This document shows positions 1 through 9,300 of a DNA stretch of 34,211 bases, one piece after another. A program made the translations under genes and the position numbers. Source of the DNA: Haplomitrium mnioides (taxonomy: Eukaryota; Marchantiophyta; Haplomitriopsida; Calobryales). The stretch covers positions 1-34,211 of the forward strand of contig JBNGIS010034445.1 in assembly GCA_049999725.1 (NCBI GenBank), read 5' to 3'. Numbering within the stretch: the first letter of the stretch is position 1; each line of letters starts with the position of its first letter. The notes under the pieces are model-generated. The model saw only the letters and a list, made by a program, of their open reading frames with translations, had not been told where the DNA came from and searched no databases.

Positions 1-158
1 AAATGGAACATTTATAGTTTATTTCCTCGGTTGTAGAAGTGTGAACCCTATGAATGCATAGACTTTGATTTTCAAACAAAACGTACAATGTACAAAAGCT
101 CTTCTACTGAACCTAAAATCTAGCTTCTTCTCAATCTTTCTTTAAGAATGTTGTACTT

Positions 159-417
159 GTGAGTTCGGATTCCTATGCGCGTATAGACTTTAGGGTGGAG
201 TGTTCAGATGGTGAGTTCAGATTCCTAGGTGGGCCTAGAGTTTCGGGCGGAGTGTTCAGTTGGTGAGTTCGGATTCCTATGCGCGCATGGACTTTGGGGT
301 GGAGTGTTCACCTGTTGAGCTTAGATTCCTTAGCGTGCCTAGTCTTTGGAGTGGAGTGTTCACATGTTGAGCTTGGATTCCTATGCGTGTATAGACATTG
401 GGTCGGAAGTCCACGCC
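159..417. repeat. 52-bp tandem repeat, five units
   Basis: Five consecutive units of about 52 bp begin near 159, 211, 263, 315 and 367. Each starts GTGAGTTCGG or TTGAGCTTRG, continues with ATTCCTA and ends GGAGTGTTCA plus a few bases. Units 1, 3 and 5 carry an ATGCGCGTAT-type palindromic centre, while units 2 and 4 carry a GCCTAG centre, so the true period may be a 104-bp dimer. The last unit decays at its end. Short open frames across the array are by-products of the repeat. Confidence 0.9.
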
Positions 418-1268
418 TTCCAAAAGTTCTACTTCTTGTGCATAACCTTTAAGCTTCTTCATACAAAGACAACCGCTTACAACTTTGTTTGTACTCAGGT
501 CCTAGACTCTTTCGTAGATCTTGAGACCTTTGTTTGGTTGAATCAAGTCTAAAACTTGAACACGTTTCTTGTTTACAATCTTAATGCAATCTCCTTAGCT
601 ACTACCTTTTTTATTCAAAATTATGATACATTTATATAAATGCTTCGTTGAACTGTGAAATATTTTTATTTGATGGAACCTTTTTAAAAGCCTATATTCA
701 CTTTTGCTTCCATGGATTTTCAACTTAATTTGAAAGCTTCCTTTCTTCTTGATGTTTTAATTGAACCTCCTAAATCAATGCAATGTTTCTTTTTGTTTGT
801 TTTTTTGTTTACCATTGCAAACTCATTCCCTTGACTTCTAGTCCCATTAGGCTTTTTCTTTGTGTTTTGTAATATTTTTCCAACAAAAAAGTTTGAAAAA
901 ACACCATGTGTACGTGCGCCTCAAGTTTGTGCAATCAAATATATTTCAAAATAGTTTCTTGTGACGTATATTTAAACTTTTTGGCTTACAATTGTAATCA
1001 ATGATAAATGTAATTTTTTGATGAAAACTTACCGTAATTTTTATGATTTTAAACAAATTCAAGTTTTCAAATGTTTTCATAAAAACTAGTAATATTGATT
1101 GATTTTGCATAACTAAATTGACTTTCGCTCTATTATGGTTGCTGAAATGGCCAAAAACAAACCTAAAAAACTCATGTACTTTTTGTTTTTAAAAATTAAC
1201 CTCGTTTTTTTATGTTTTTTGATATGAAAAATCACAATTTTTCCAAAAAGAAAAAAGTTCCTGTTCTG
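418..1268. other. AT-rich stretch with no recognised gene
   Basis: I see no coding pattern, RNA gene or clear repeat here. The sequence is AT-rich with short T and A runs. It ends at an assembly gap. Confidence 0.5.
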
Positions 1269-1368
1269 NNNNNNNNNNNNNNNNNNNNNNNNNNNNNNNN
1301 NNNNNNNNNNNNNNNNNNNNNNNNNNNNNNNNNNNNNNNNNNNNNNNNNNNNNNNNNNNNNNNNNNNN
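1269..1368. other. Assembly gap, 100 N
   Basis: Exactly 100 N. The flanks (CCTGTTCTG before, GCGTGAAATT after) do not repeat each other. The true size is unknown. Frames spanning it are not usable. Confidence 0.99.
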
Positions 1369-1946
1369 GCGTGAAATTCTCCTACGGCGAACATCTTTCC
1401 ATTCTCAAATTTTCTTTCTCCTCGCGATCTCCTAGCAATATTCTACCAAGACCTCCTCCTGGCAATTTTCTCCCTTTAGATCTTTGCTCTAATTCCTCCC
1501 CAATTTCTTTTGATTTCTTCTCCCATTCCTCTTTGAATCCTTATTCGATTTGAAGCCTCCTCATGTGCAAAGCCTTTTTGAAGCGAACTCTCTGCCCTGA
1601 TCTGCGATCTGTGACGTTCCCCTTCCTCTCATGCGCGCGATTCTCCTAGCCTGCAAAATCCTTGATTCGTGGTCTTGATCCAAACAGAAGGTGCCCTTCT
1701 AATATCCCATAAGTTTTTCTCATGGAGCCGGATGTAGTATATAATGATTAGCCACCCTCCTTCTTTCGAGAGGCAGCCTCTTATAGGGTATAAGGCCACC
1801 GCTTATCCCTTGCTCGCCCTTGGATGGACCTAGTTCAGGGCTTACCCTTCTCCAGGGCACGCTATCCTCCGAGTGATCAAATGGTCTTACCAATAGAGTA
1901 GTCTTCAGAGTAGTGGGCTTGGCTTAGCCCCCAACAGTAGGTTAGT
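1369..1946 (-). mobile_element. Inverted LTR fragment related to the LARD-like element
   Basis: The reverse complement of about 1690-1946 aligns with the first part of the large LTR at 12745-12960. Shared blocks include GGGGGCT-AAGCCAAGCCCACTA, CCTGAACTAGGTCC, GTGGCCTTA, GGCTGCCTCTCGAAA and AACTTATGGGAT. The stretch 1369-1690 has the same purine-rich texture when read on the minus strand but does not align base by base. The fragment is cut by the gap at 1269-1368. On the minus strand it begins TGTTGGGGGC, a common way for plant LTRs to begin, so a relative with a slightly different LTR edge is likely. Confidence 0.75.
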
Positions 1947-2278
1947 TTTATTAAATTTTACTTAACTTTTAAATTTTTTTTGAAAATATGACACTAAGTA
2001 CCTTCAAACCCAGCTAACAATTCATATGTAAACAAATAGGCATACAATAATATATACATGAGAGGAGGTTGAGAAGAAGATTTGATTCGCCTACATTACA
2101 ACATGTATCAATTTTTCTTCTAATATTATTACAAACTTAATGTTGTTGTGTGCTATTTTATACGCACATAAGATTCTACATGTGCACAAGATTTCTTTCC
2201 TCTCTTATTTTGATATTATTTGAAAGTTTGTGTTGTGGTTTGTAATCCCTTGCGCACAAGAAACTCCAATGGCCAAAA

Positions 2279-2615
2279 AGGATTCATTATTGTTGTTTGA
2301 TATCCCTTGCATAAAACTACTATGTTGAAGAGAGTCCATACATATATAGGGTTTGTCAGTTTTGTTTGACACCCTTTATGCAAAGCCACTATGTGGAGAA
2401 GAGTCCATGCACGTATAAGATTTGATGTTTTTTTTGGAAATCCTTTTGTGAAACCACTATGTGAAAGAGACTCTATGCACATATAGGATTCATTGTTATT
2501 ATTTGATACCCCGTACACAAAACCTCTACATGGAAGGGAGTCTATGCACACATAGGATTAAATGTTGTTATTTGGAACTCATTGTACAGAAGAGAGTCTA
2601 TGTACGCAATGTCAT
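2279..2615. repeat. About 69-bp tandem repeat, five units
   Basis: Units start at about 2279, 2348, 2417, 2485 and 2554 with AGGATTCATTGTTGTT or a variant. They pass through TTTGATACCC and end GAGTCTATGCACATAT. Lengths are 69, 69, 68, 69 and 62 bp. The unit boundary falls on a short palindrome-like core (TATGCACATA). Confidence 0.85.
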
Positions 2616-2912
2616 AGGATTCGTTCTTGTTTTTTTTTTTGTAATCCTATATATGCAATAGATTCCTTCACTACACAAGATGGATTTTCTCTATTTTTCT
2701 CTTAAAGTTATGGAGTTGGTGTGGTGATTTTTCACCTCATGCAAGAAAGTTAGCCTATACACGTATAGGATTCATTGTTGTTGTTTGAAACCCCATGCAT
2801 ACATGACTCTATAGGTGAACAAGATGGGTTTTCCTATTGTTCCCTTCAAATGACAGAGTTAGTGTTTTGGGTTTCAACCTCTAACACACAAGAGGCTCCT
2901 TGCTGGCAATGG

Positions 2913-2950
2913 GTTTGTTGTTGTTGTTGTTGTTGCTGTTGTTGTTGTTT
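2913..2950. repeat. (GTT)n microsatellite
   Basis: About twelve GTT/TTG triplets with one interruption (GCT). On the minus strand this reads as a glutamine run, which is an artefact of the repeat. Confidence 0.9.
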
Positions 2951-3069
2951 GTAACTTCTTGCGAGGAACCTATGCTTGGTGTACAAGATTTTCTTCTTCA
3001 ATTGTTCTCTTTTTATAATAATTTTTTTGTTAAGTAGAGGACTCATTGTGTGAATGAGACTCCTTACAT

Positions 3070-3301
3070 TGTCGCGTGGCAGTTATCTTGTTTTGGAAAT
3101 ACGCGGGGCATATGGCTATAGAGAGTGTTATGGGAAAGGCAGAAGCTTTGTGGTTTAGAGGTTTAGAATGAACAAATTGGTAGAGATTTAGTGTCTTATG
3201 CCTTCAAAAATTCAATAATGTTCAATCAAAAACCCGAAAGAAAATAGTTTTCTCCAACTTTAAGTTGGAGTGTTGTCAAGGTGAATGCATGGCTTGCTTC
3301 A
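3070..3301 (-). repeat. Leader repeat, copy A
   Basis: About 232 bp, closely similar to 7619-7851. Shared blocks include ATACGCGGGG, TAGAGAGTGT, GAATGAACAAATT, GCAGAGATTTAGTGTC and GAATGCATGGCTTGCTT. The other copy directly precedes and includes the gag start, so this is 5' leader (or LTR end) plus the first gag codons rather than a simple LTR. It contains the perfect inverted repeat CTCCAACTTTAAGTTGGAG at 3252-3270. Confidence 0.75.
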
Positions 3302-4024
3302 AAAAACTTCACAACTCTTGTATAAAAGGTACTGTCTTTCTGTAGCGAGAGCACCTCTTCAGTTGTACCACTATAGTCTCGCTCTATCGTAGCACCCATC
3401 AAAAATCCTAAAACTCTTTTGCGATTGTAGGTGGAGAATAGTTTCTCTAGCTATCTTAGTTTCTTTCATGATTTGCATGGACGGTTTGAAACTATACCAC
3501 CTTTCTTCCATCTTCACTGCACAATCGAGCATATGCTGATCCATCATCTAAAACTTTTGTTTCCATCCTTGCAGTTGTAATGTAAGGCTGCCCAAGGATT
3601 ACTGAATATGATGTGCCATCTTGCACAAAGAAATTTTGCTCTGTAATCAAATCCCCAACCTTCACTCTCACATTTGGGCAAGCTCCAAAGAGCTACCCTT
3701 ATGTATTATTTGCTGCATGAAATACCCAACCATGGTTTGTATAAATTGGCCACTTTCCTTGCTTGTAGATGTACTTGCAGACAAGATTAATCTTTGATCT
3801 ATGGTCAACAAGTGTAATCACTAGATCTGCTAAGTCCCATATCTTTACCACAATCTTATTAGTGGCTCTAGCCCAATGGCTTTTTGAGTAGTGGCTTGAG
3901 GATTTTTCAGCTGCTTGTTCCAATCACACCTTATGATTGGTGCAGCATTGAGCTAATTCTAGCTCCTCCTCCTTGGTGACTCTTGACTCAAGTGCAGTGG
4001 CCATGGTTGTCTCGCCAATCAATT
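3302..4024 (-). pseudogene. Ty3/gypsy aspartic protease region, second copy
   Basis: This is a second copy of the protease stretch found at 5161-5884, nearly identical in its gag-proximal half and more diverged toward 3302. An open segment lies at 3699-3923. The active-site region reads LVDHRSKINLV, where the family normally has D-S/T-G, so both positions after the Asp are altered here. A stop replaces the glutamine codon just upstream, near 3925, and more stops follow the open part. It runs directly into leader copy A at 3301, where an intact element would continue into reverse transcriptase. It cannot be functional. Confidence 0.75.
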
Positions 4025-4190
4025 ACCTCTTTCTTTAATGGTATTGATAATGACATCATGAAATTCTTTCTTAGCAATGCCAAGAATTTCTCTTAAGGTG
4101 AACTCAATCTTGGCATTGAGCACTCTTTCTTCCAATATTCCTATCATATTAGTGGTTGCCTCAATGTTAGATTGCAGCTTGTATGCTCGA
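4019..4190 (-). pseudogene. gag C-terminal fragment, second copy
   Basis: About 57 codons that match the C-terminal end of the gag at 5881-7638 almost exactly (ending in RERGN in that copy and KERGN here), including the stop that overlaps the protease frame. It is open into the N run at 4191-4200 and across it into reverse-transcriptase sequence. That apparent fusion is an artefact of the gap. Confidence 0.85.
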
Positions 4191-4200
4191 NNNNNNNNNN
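4191..4200. other. Assembly gap, 10 N
   Basis: Ten N joining gag-end sequence (left) to reverse-transcriptase sequence (right). In the other copy the left flank continues normally into gag at 6050-6060. The join is therefore suspect and its true size unknown. Confidence 0.99.
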
Positions 4201-4960
4201 CTTGAGGTAGAGTGCACATTCGAAGTAAACCCAATGGTGTTCTCATAGTAGCAATATCTCTACTCTCTTCAGAAAGCTAGAATTGGTCATGATGAGAGTA
4301 GAGATCACCTATAGAATAGATAGCTCTCCTTGCAAATGCCTCTGCAAACTCTCCAACAATAGGCCCCACCCTTGTATTTTGGATGGTCACTTGATTTACA
4401 AGTTGCATATCTTGAATAAATCACAGTGCCCCACTTTTCTTAGGCACTGTAAACCACCGGCTAGAATAAGGACCAAAAGATGGTTCCAAAATCTTCATCT
4501 GCATTTTCTCCTTTATGACGTCCAAGAGCTTTGGTAGATGAGCTCTTGGTACTGGAATTGGCTTCAAGTCCCAAGGTGCATGTAGAACAGTAAAAATAAT
4601 CATCGGTGTGATCACATCTGGATTTACACATTGAATTTCATGAGGCTCAAAAGCAAATGCCTTTCCATGCTTCTTGAGCATATCTCTAAATACATCCTCC
4701 TCTTGAGGGCAAAGAAACTCTCCTGAACCAATCTTCAACTCCTCCAAAGTAGTTGGAGTAAACTTATGTCCAACTATGGAAATCTCTCTCAAACTCTTTT
4801 CTTTTAAAGCCTTTCTTACTTGCTCACTAGAATCAAGTGGAAGAGGGTGGGCTACAAGTTTTACTTTCTTCTCCACCATCTTGTATCTGGTTTCCACTCT
4901 AGTCTCAAGTCCTACAAATGACTCAATGGCTGAATAGAGCTCTCTAGAATATAATGACAC
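4201..4960 (-). pseudogene. Ty3/gypsy reverse transcriptase, N-terminal part
   Basis: A 179-codon open stretch (4421-4960) ends with PKLLDVIKEKMQMKILEPS, then SSRWFTVPKKSGAL, the typical start of the RT domain (finger region, VPKK motif). Reading continues past a stop at the Arg position after SGAL into FIQDMQLVNQ and YSIGDLYS, then another stop, and reaches the gap at 4200. The catalytic YxDD box lies beyond the gap and is missing, as are thumb, RNase H and integrase. The first 100 or so residues are the linker between protease and RT. Confidence 0.85.
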
Positions 4961-5160
4961 CCCCTAGTCTTCATCTCCAACTCAAATTATAACAAGCAAA
5001 TCTAGAGGATCTTCAACCCCTTGCTCCAAATAGACACCTAAAATTTATTCATCTTCATCCATCACACTCATTCTTTTGAAATATTTTTTCCATTCTTTTG
5101 ATTTATTTTCTCTCCCAACTAGGCAAATCCACAAGCTATGTATATGCAGCAAATCCACTC
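4961..5160 (-). other. Decayed pol spacer between protease and RT
   Basis: Stops occur in all three minus frames. Short readable pieces in shifting frames suggest former coding sequence linking protease to RT. No domain is recognisable. Confidence 0.45.
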
Positions 5161-5884
5161 TCAAGAAAATTCACAACTCATGTACAAACGGTACTTTCTT
5201 TCTGTAGCAAGAGCACCTCTTTGGTTGAACCACTATAGTCTCTCTCTATCGTGGCATCCATAAAAAATCTTGAAACTCTTCTGCGATTGTAGGTGAAGAA
5301 TAGTTTCTCTAGCTATCTTGGTTCCTTTCATGATTTGCATGGACAGCTAGAAACTACACTACCTTTCTTCCATCTTCACTGTGCACTCGAGTATATGTTG
5401 ATCCATCATCCTAAACTTTTGTTTCCATCCTTGTAGTTGTAATATAAGGCTGCCCACTGATCACTGAATATGATGTGCCATCTTGCACAAAGAAATTTTG
5501 CTTTGTAATCAAATCCCCAACCTTCACTCTCACATTTGGGCAAGCTCCAAAAAGCTACCTTTATGTATTATTTACTGCATGAAATACCCAACCGTGGTTT
5601 GTATCAATTAGCCACTTTCCTTACTTATAGATGTCCTTGAAGACAAGATTAATCTTTGATCCATGGTCAACAAGTGCAATCACTGGATTTGCTAAATCCC
5701 CTATCTTTACCACAATCTTATTAGTGGCTCTAGCCCAATGGCTTTTTGAGTAGTGGCTTGAGGATTTTTCAGCTGCTTGTTCCAATTGCACCTTATGATT
5801 GGTGCAGCATTGAGCTAATTCTAGCTCCTCCTCCTTGGTGACTCTTGACTCAAGTGCAGTGGCCATGGTTGTCTCGCCAATCAA
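5161..5884 (-). pseudogene. Ty3/gypsy aspartic protease region
   Basis: The open part at 5621-5884 (87 codons) begins with a frame overlapping the gag stop by a few bases, in a different frame from gag; a frameshift between gag and pol would be the usual solution. The sequence LVDHGSKINLV (Asp at about residue 73) sits where retropepsins carry LVDSG-x-x-INLV: Asp and Gly are kept but the Ser/Thr is His. Beyond 5621 the frame breaks repeatedly, but family-like stretches around an ILGQPY-type motif can still be made out in other frames. Function: cleavage of the gag-pol polyprotein in an active element; not expected here. Confidence 0.8.
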
Positions 5885-7638
5885 TTACCTCTTTCTCTAA
5901 TGGTATTGATAATAACATCATGAAATTCTTTCTTAGCAATGCCAAGAATCTCTCTTAAGGTGAACTCAATCTTGGCATTGAGCACTCTTTCTTCCAATAT
6001 TCCTCTCATATTAGTGGTTGCCTCAATGTTAGATTGCAGCTTGTATGCTCGAGCAATGTCTTGCCCTTTGGTTTTTCCCTTCTCAACAGTGGAAGGCAAA
6101 ACATCCTCCATAGTTTCCTCTCTTGATGGTTGTTGTCTCTCAACTCTTTGTGGCCTTTTTGAAGTTAGCGTTTCCTCACTAGTACCAGCTTCTTTTCTTT
6201 TTCTTTTCTCTTCTATATAAGCCTCATGCTGATTTTTGGCAATATAAGCATGAACTAAAAGAGTGTCTACTGAATCATCCCATCCACTAGCAGTTCTAAT
6301 AGTTGTGGCAACTTTTAGCAAATCCTGTCTTTTAGTGTTGCCTCCTTCTATAGCAAAGAGGGCACAACTCCACATCCCATTGGGCTCTACATGTTTGGTG
6401 AATTCACGCTCCACCTCAATTCCATATATGGTAGCCTCTACTTGCATACTAGTAAGTTTCTGTAGGTACTCTTCAACAACTCCATTCATTCCTCCTTTTC
6501 TGAAATTGGTTTTGAGGATGTCACTTGTATCTTTGAGAGCAATCTTGCATTCCTTCCAATGGATTTCTCCAAGATGAATAGAATTAGCAAAATCTCCACA
6601 TTCTTTCCTTGAATGTTCGGTGCTATCACACCATATGTATTTTTGGACATATCCGGGTTTTTGGGTAGGCTGAGTGCTGCTTGCCTCTTTCTTCACTTCC
6701 AGATTTATCTGTAGATCTTTCATTCCTTTCACTAACTTCTCCACTACATCTCTTTGTGGAGCAAGAGTAGGAAGATGAGTAGAAGACAATATAGTAGTGG
6801 TAGTAGGAAGTGTAGGTACCAACAAATGTTTGTGAGCTATTGTTATGGGTGGTGACCTTACATCATGCCTCACCACCACCTTCTCTCTTCTAGATTCTCT
6901 CTTTGTTAACACACTTACAGCTTCAGACACTTCCTTCCAATCGGAAGTTAAATCACTATCTTTGGTCTTATCTTCTAACAATAACTCTAACTCTCTTTGA
7001 AAATCATCATTTGCTACTTGTAAAAACAGCTCCACCTTGTCTTTCTCAAAGGTGAATGTCTCCATATAAGACAATTTAGAAAATTGCCTCTCAAATTCCT
7101 GAAAAAGGTTAGTTGCAACCAACCTTATGTTGGTTCGATTCACCCATTCAATGAATGACCTTTTGGTCACTCTATCTCCATCCTCCAGTGAATACTCTTC
7201 TTTAAGTTGGAGAGAAAAACTCTCCCAATCACCCCCATAGACTCAAATAAGCTCTCTCACCCGACCTCTCAATTCTGGCACTGCTGCCAACTCAAAGGTT
7301 TGAATCATCTCTCTCTCTGGAACTTTGTTGAGTTCCATCTCTCAAGGAGAGTATTTCAAATACTTGGAGATATTTCTCCCATCAAATTGATCAAAAATTC
7401 CTACTACAGATTGCAAATCTATGGTCACCATGGCTTCTTTTCGATTAGAGGCTTGTTGTTATTGCATAAACATAGCAAATGCTCGGAACATTTGTGCAGT
7501 AGTAGGATCCAATTGCAACATTGGAGTTCCTAGTGCAAAAGAACCGATAGTTATGTTAGAGTCTTCAAAAGTCTTATACTCTCTCTCTACCCCAGAGTTT
7601 CACGTCAAGTTCATCATTTGTCGTGTGGTAGTTTTCAT
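5881..7638 (-). pseudogene. Ty3/gypsy gag (capsid-nucleocapsid) with four stops
   Basis: The likely start is the ATG at 7638 (MKTTTRQMMN), inside the leader repeat. The frame is continuous to the TGA at 5881-5883 except for in-frame stops at about 7600-7602, 7459-7461, 7342-7344 and 7243-7245. The last 429 codons (7170-5881) are open, but they begin at GTG mid-protein, so 7170 is not a true start. The N-terminal part resembles a retrotransposon gag domain (FDQFDGRN, then helical sequence with WVNR). A zinc knuckle lies near 6595-6640: C-x4-H-x4-C is kept (C, H, C at about 6630, 6615, 6600), but the first Cys is Tyr. A Lys/Glu-rich tail follows. Gag packages the element RNA into particles; this copy cannot do so intact. 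Confidence 0.85.
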
Positions 7639-7851
7639 GTTTTGAGAATACGCGGGGTATATGGTTGTAGAGAGTGTCATGTAAAAAGTAGAAGCTCTAT
7701 GGTTCAGAGGATTGGAATGAACAAATTTGGCAGAGATTTAGTGTCTCATGCCTTCATAGATTCAACAATTGTCAATCAAAAACCTGAAAGAAAATAGTTT
7801 TATCCAACTTTTAGTTTGAGTGTTGTCAAGGAGAATGCATGGCTTGCTTGA
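7619..7851 (-). repeat. Leader repeat, copy A'
   Basis: Partner of 3070-3301. It precedes gag and includes its first codons. Its outer edge (GCATGGCTTGCTTGATG) diverges from copy A right after GCATGGCTTGCTT, marking the shared boundary. No primer binding site could be placed with confidence. Confidence 0.75.
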
Positions 7852-8753
7852 TGATAGGATCTGAAACGCTGAGGCTGAAATCCAGGGTGCAAGATAAATC
7901 TGTATGAAAATGTTTAGCTCAAAATCTTGAGCGAATTTCTCATTACTCTCAAATCTTCCATGTTGTTTGAAAACAAATCAAACAAAATAACATTCCTAGA
8001 CTTCTTAAGTAGCAACTTCTTCACTTCGGAGAAAATAGCTTTGAAAATTCACACATTATTGTAGCATATTACCATCTTAAGGTTTCCAAATTCTCAACTG
8101 ATGTACTGCTCTTAATAGAATGCAAGAATTCACCACTCAAAGTCGAATGAGGAGTGAATTCAACACAATCTCTCAATATGTACTCAATCTTCAACTCGTT
8201 GTTACAGAATAACTTCAACTCTAAATGAATCAAAAATTTTCTTCAAATTGTAGCCCTTGTTGTTAGCTTCCCAATGGTACTCTTTGTTTTTTCTATATTC
8301 TTTGTTCACTTTATTCTATTGCTTGAAACATGTGTTGCCCTTTGATTTCACCCCTTCACCTTCAAACGCCCATAAGTATCTTTTCAAAGCTTCAATCGAC
8401 TTCAAATGTGTTGCAAAGGGATGCTACTCTTCTTGAGCATTTTATCTTTGCCTTGCACAAACTCCTCTTTTTCTTGAAACTCCTCGAATCTTTGGAAAAC
8501 AAACTTCCTTCCTTCCTTCTTTTAAGGTTTTACTAACTTAAAGTTAACTTATTTTTCCTTTGGAATAAGAACCATAGAACATAAGCTATTTGTGTTGATG
8601 GGAAACAAAGATGATAGAAATAGTATGTAAAATTGAATCTTCTTCAATTAGATGATCATCTGTTGACGCTCCACCAGTTGTAGCTCCAACTATTCAACAT
8701 TTACCAAAAACTAAAACACCCTTCGACGAAGATTTGAGAAACACCTCTCCACA
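7852..8753. other. Unassigned, possibly LTR/leader of the gypsy-type element
   Basis: This stretch lies directly upstream of the gag leader on the minus strand, where a 5' LTR would be expected, but no second copy exists in the window to confirm it. Short open frames on both strands (for example 8330-8536 plus) show no recognisable domain. Confidence 0.35.
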
Positions 8754-8984
8754 TCAAGTCAAAATGTAGATGGTAAGGTCCCATCGTTCTCTATAGGTGA
8801 TGATTGGCAACAAAACAGGGATTGGCGAATTCATCACCGAAGTTAGAAAATGATCATCAAAGTGATATACAATCCATTGTTGAAAGTGGTCTTGAGGAGT
8901 TATCCACATCCCAATGAAGAATGGATTTGGAAGAGGAAAACAAGGAGCAACAAACAATCCTTTGTCTATTTCCAAGATTTTCAC
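8754..8984 (-). CDS. Unrecognised short open frame, possible coding fragment
   Basis: A 76-codon frame with a composition that looks protein-like (Trp, Pro and His residues spread along it, for example GMWITPQDHFQQW and YHFDDHF). I do not recognise the family. There are stops close on both sides, no splice sites stand out, and the surrounding region gives no support. It may be an exon or an element fragment, or chance. Confidence 0.25.
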   Translation of the reverse strand: MKILEIDKGLFVAPCFPLPNPFFIGMWITPQDHFQQWIVYHFDDHFLTSVMNSPIPVLLPIITYRERWDLTIYILT

Positions 8985-9300
8985 TCATAAGATCCTTCAA
9001 CTCCACCGTAGAACTCTTGTGCTTTGAGCGCCCACTCCCCTCTTTGATATTTTTGCCCTCAATGGTTTTTCCCCTCGATGATTTTTTCTTCCCCCGTTTC
9101 TCTCTTTACTATCTTCAAAATATCTTAGATCAGAATCCAAAAGAATCCATGAACAACCAATAGAATGGTCTTGTCCTTACCTATCGGATCTCAAGAATCT
9201 TCCACGTAGTGCTGACAAACTCTACTTTTTCGTTTCTAGAAGCTTCTTGATAAGTGCTTTGTCACTTTTTCTTGACTTTTCTCTACATTCACCCATGGTA
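8985..9300. other. No recognised feature
   Basis: Pyrimidine-rich on the plus strand (many CTTTTT/CCC runs). Open frames here have low-complexity Phe/Leu/Ser composition and no domain. Confidence 0.4.

Larger units (their letters stand above)
2160..3069. repeat. Diverged minisatellite array with higher-order units
   Basis: Diverged copies of a module recur around 2190, 2676, 2818 and 2978. Each runs ACAAGAT, then a T/C-rich tract, then GAGTTRGTGTTGTGG, then CTNNYGCACAAGAGACTCC, with spacing near 145 bp. Between the first two lies a block of shorter units (2279-2615). The same module reappears at 9340-9620, so the array has been split by later insertions. It ends where the gypsy-type element begins at about 3070. 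Confidence 0.75.
3070..7851 (-). mobile_element. Degenerate, rearranged Ty3/gypsy-type element
   Basis: Read on the minus strand the order is leader repeat (7851-7619), gag, protease, spacer, start of reverse transcriptase, a 10-N gap, a second copy of the gag end plus protease (4190-3302), then a second copy of the leader repeat (3301-3070). No full LTR pair, primer site or target duplication could be fixed. RNase H and integrase are absent. Every frame carries stops. The second gag-end/protease copy lies before its own leader copy, so this is a rearrangement, several tandem elements with deletions, or a scaffolding error at the gap. Confidence 0.8.

Noticed and set aside
346-552. Open frame of 68 codons
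   Set aside because: It overlaps the end of the 52-bp repeat array and has no domain; likely a by-product of the repeat.
1113-1553. Frames on both strands spanning the first N gap
   Set aside because: They depend on 100 placeholder N.
2846-3046. Minus-strand frame with a polyglutamine run
   Set aside because: Direct reading of a (GTT)n microsatellite in a minisatellite array.
5939-6577. Plus-strand frames of 93 and 104 codons
   Set aside because: Antisense shadows of gag.
7207-7645. Plus-strand frames of 108 and 74 codons
   Set aside because: Antisense of the 5' part of gag.
3070-7851. The 232-bp leader repeats as a simple LTR pair
   Set aside because: They begin TG and end near CA when read on the plus strand, but one copy contains the gag start codon, no primer site or polypurine tract fits, and the flanking bases (TACAT, TGATA) do not match.
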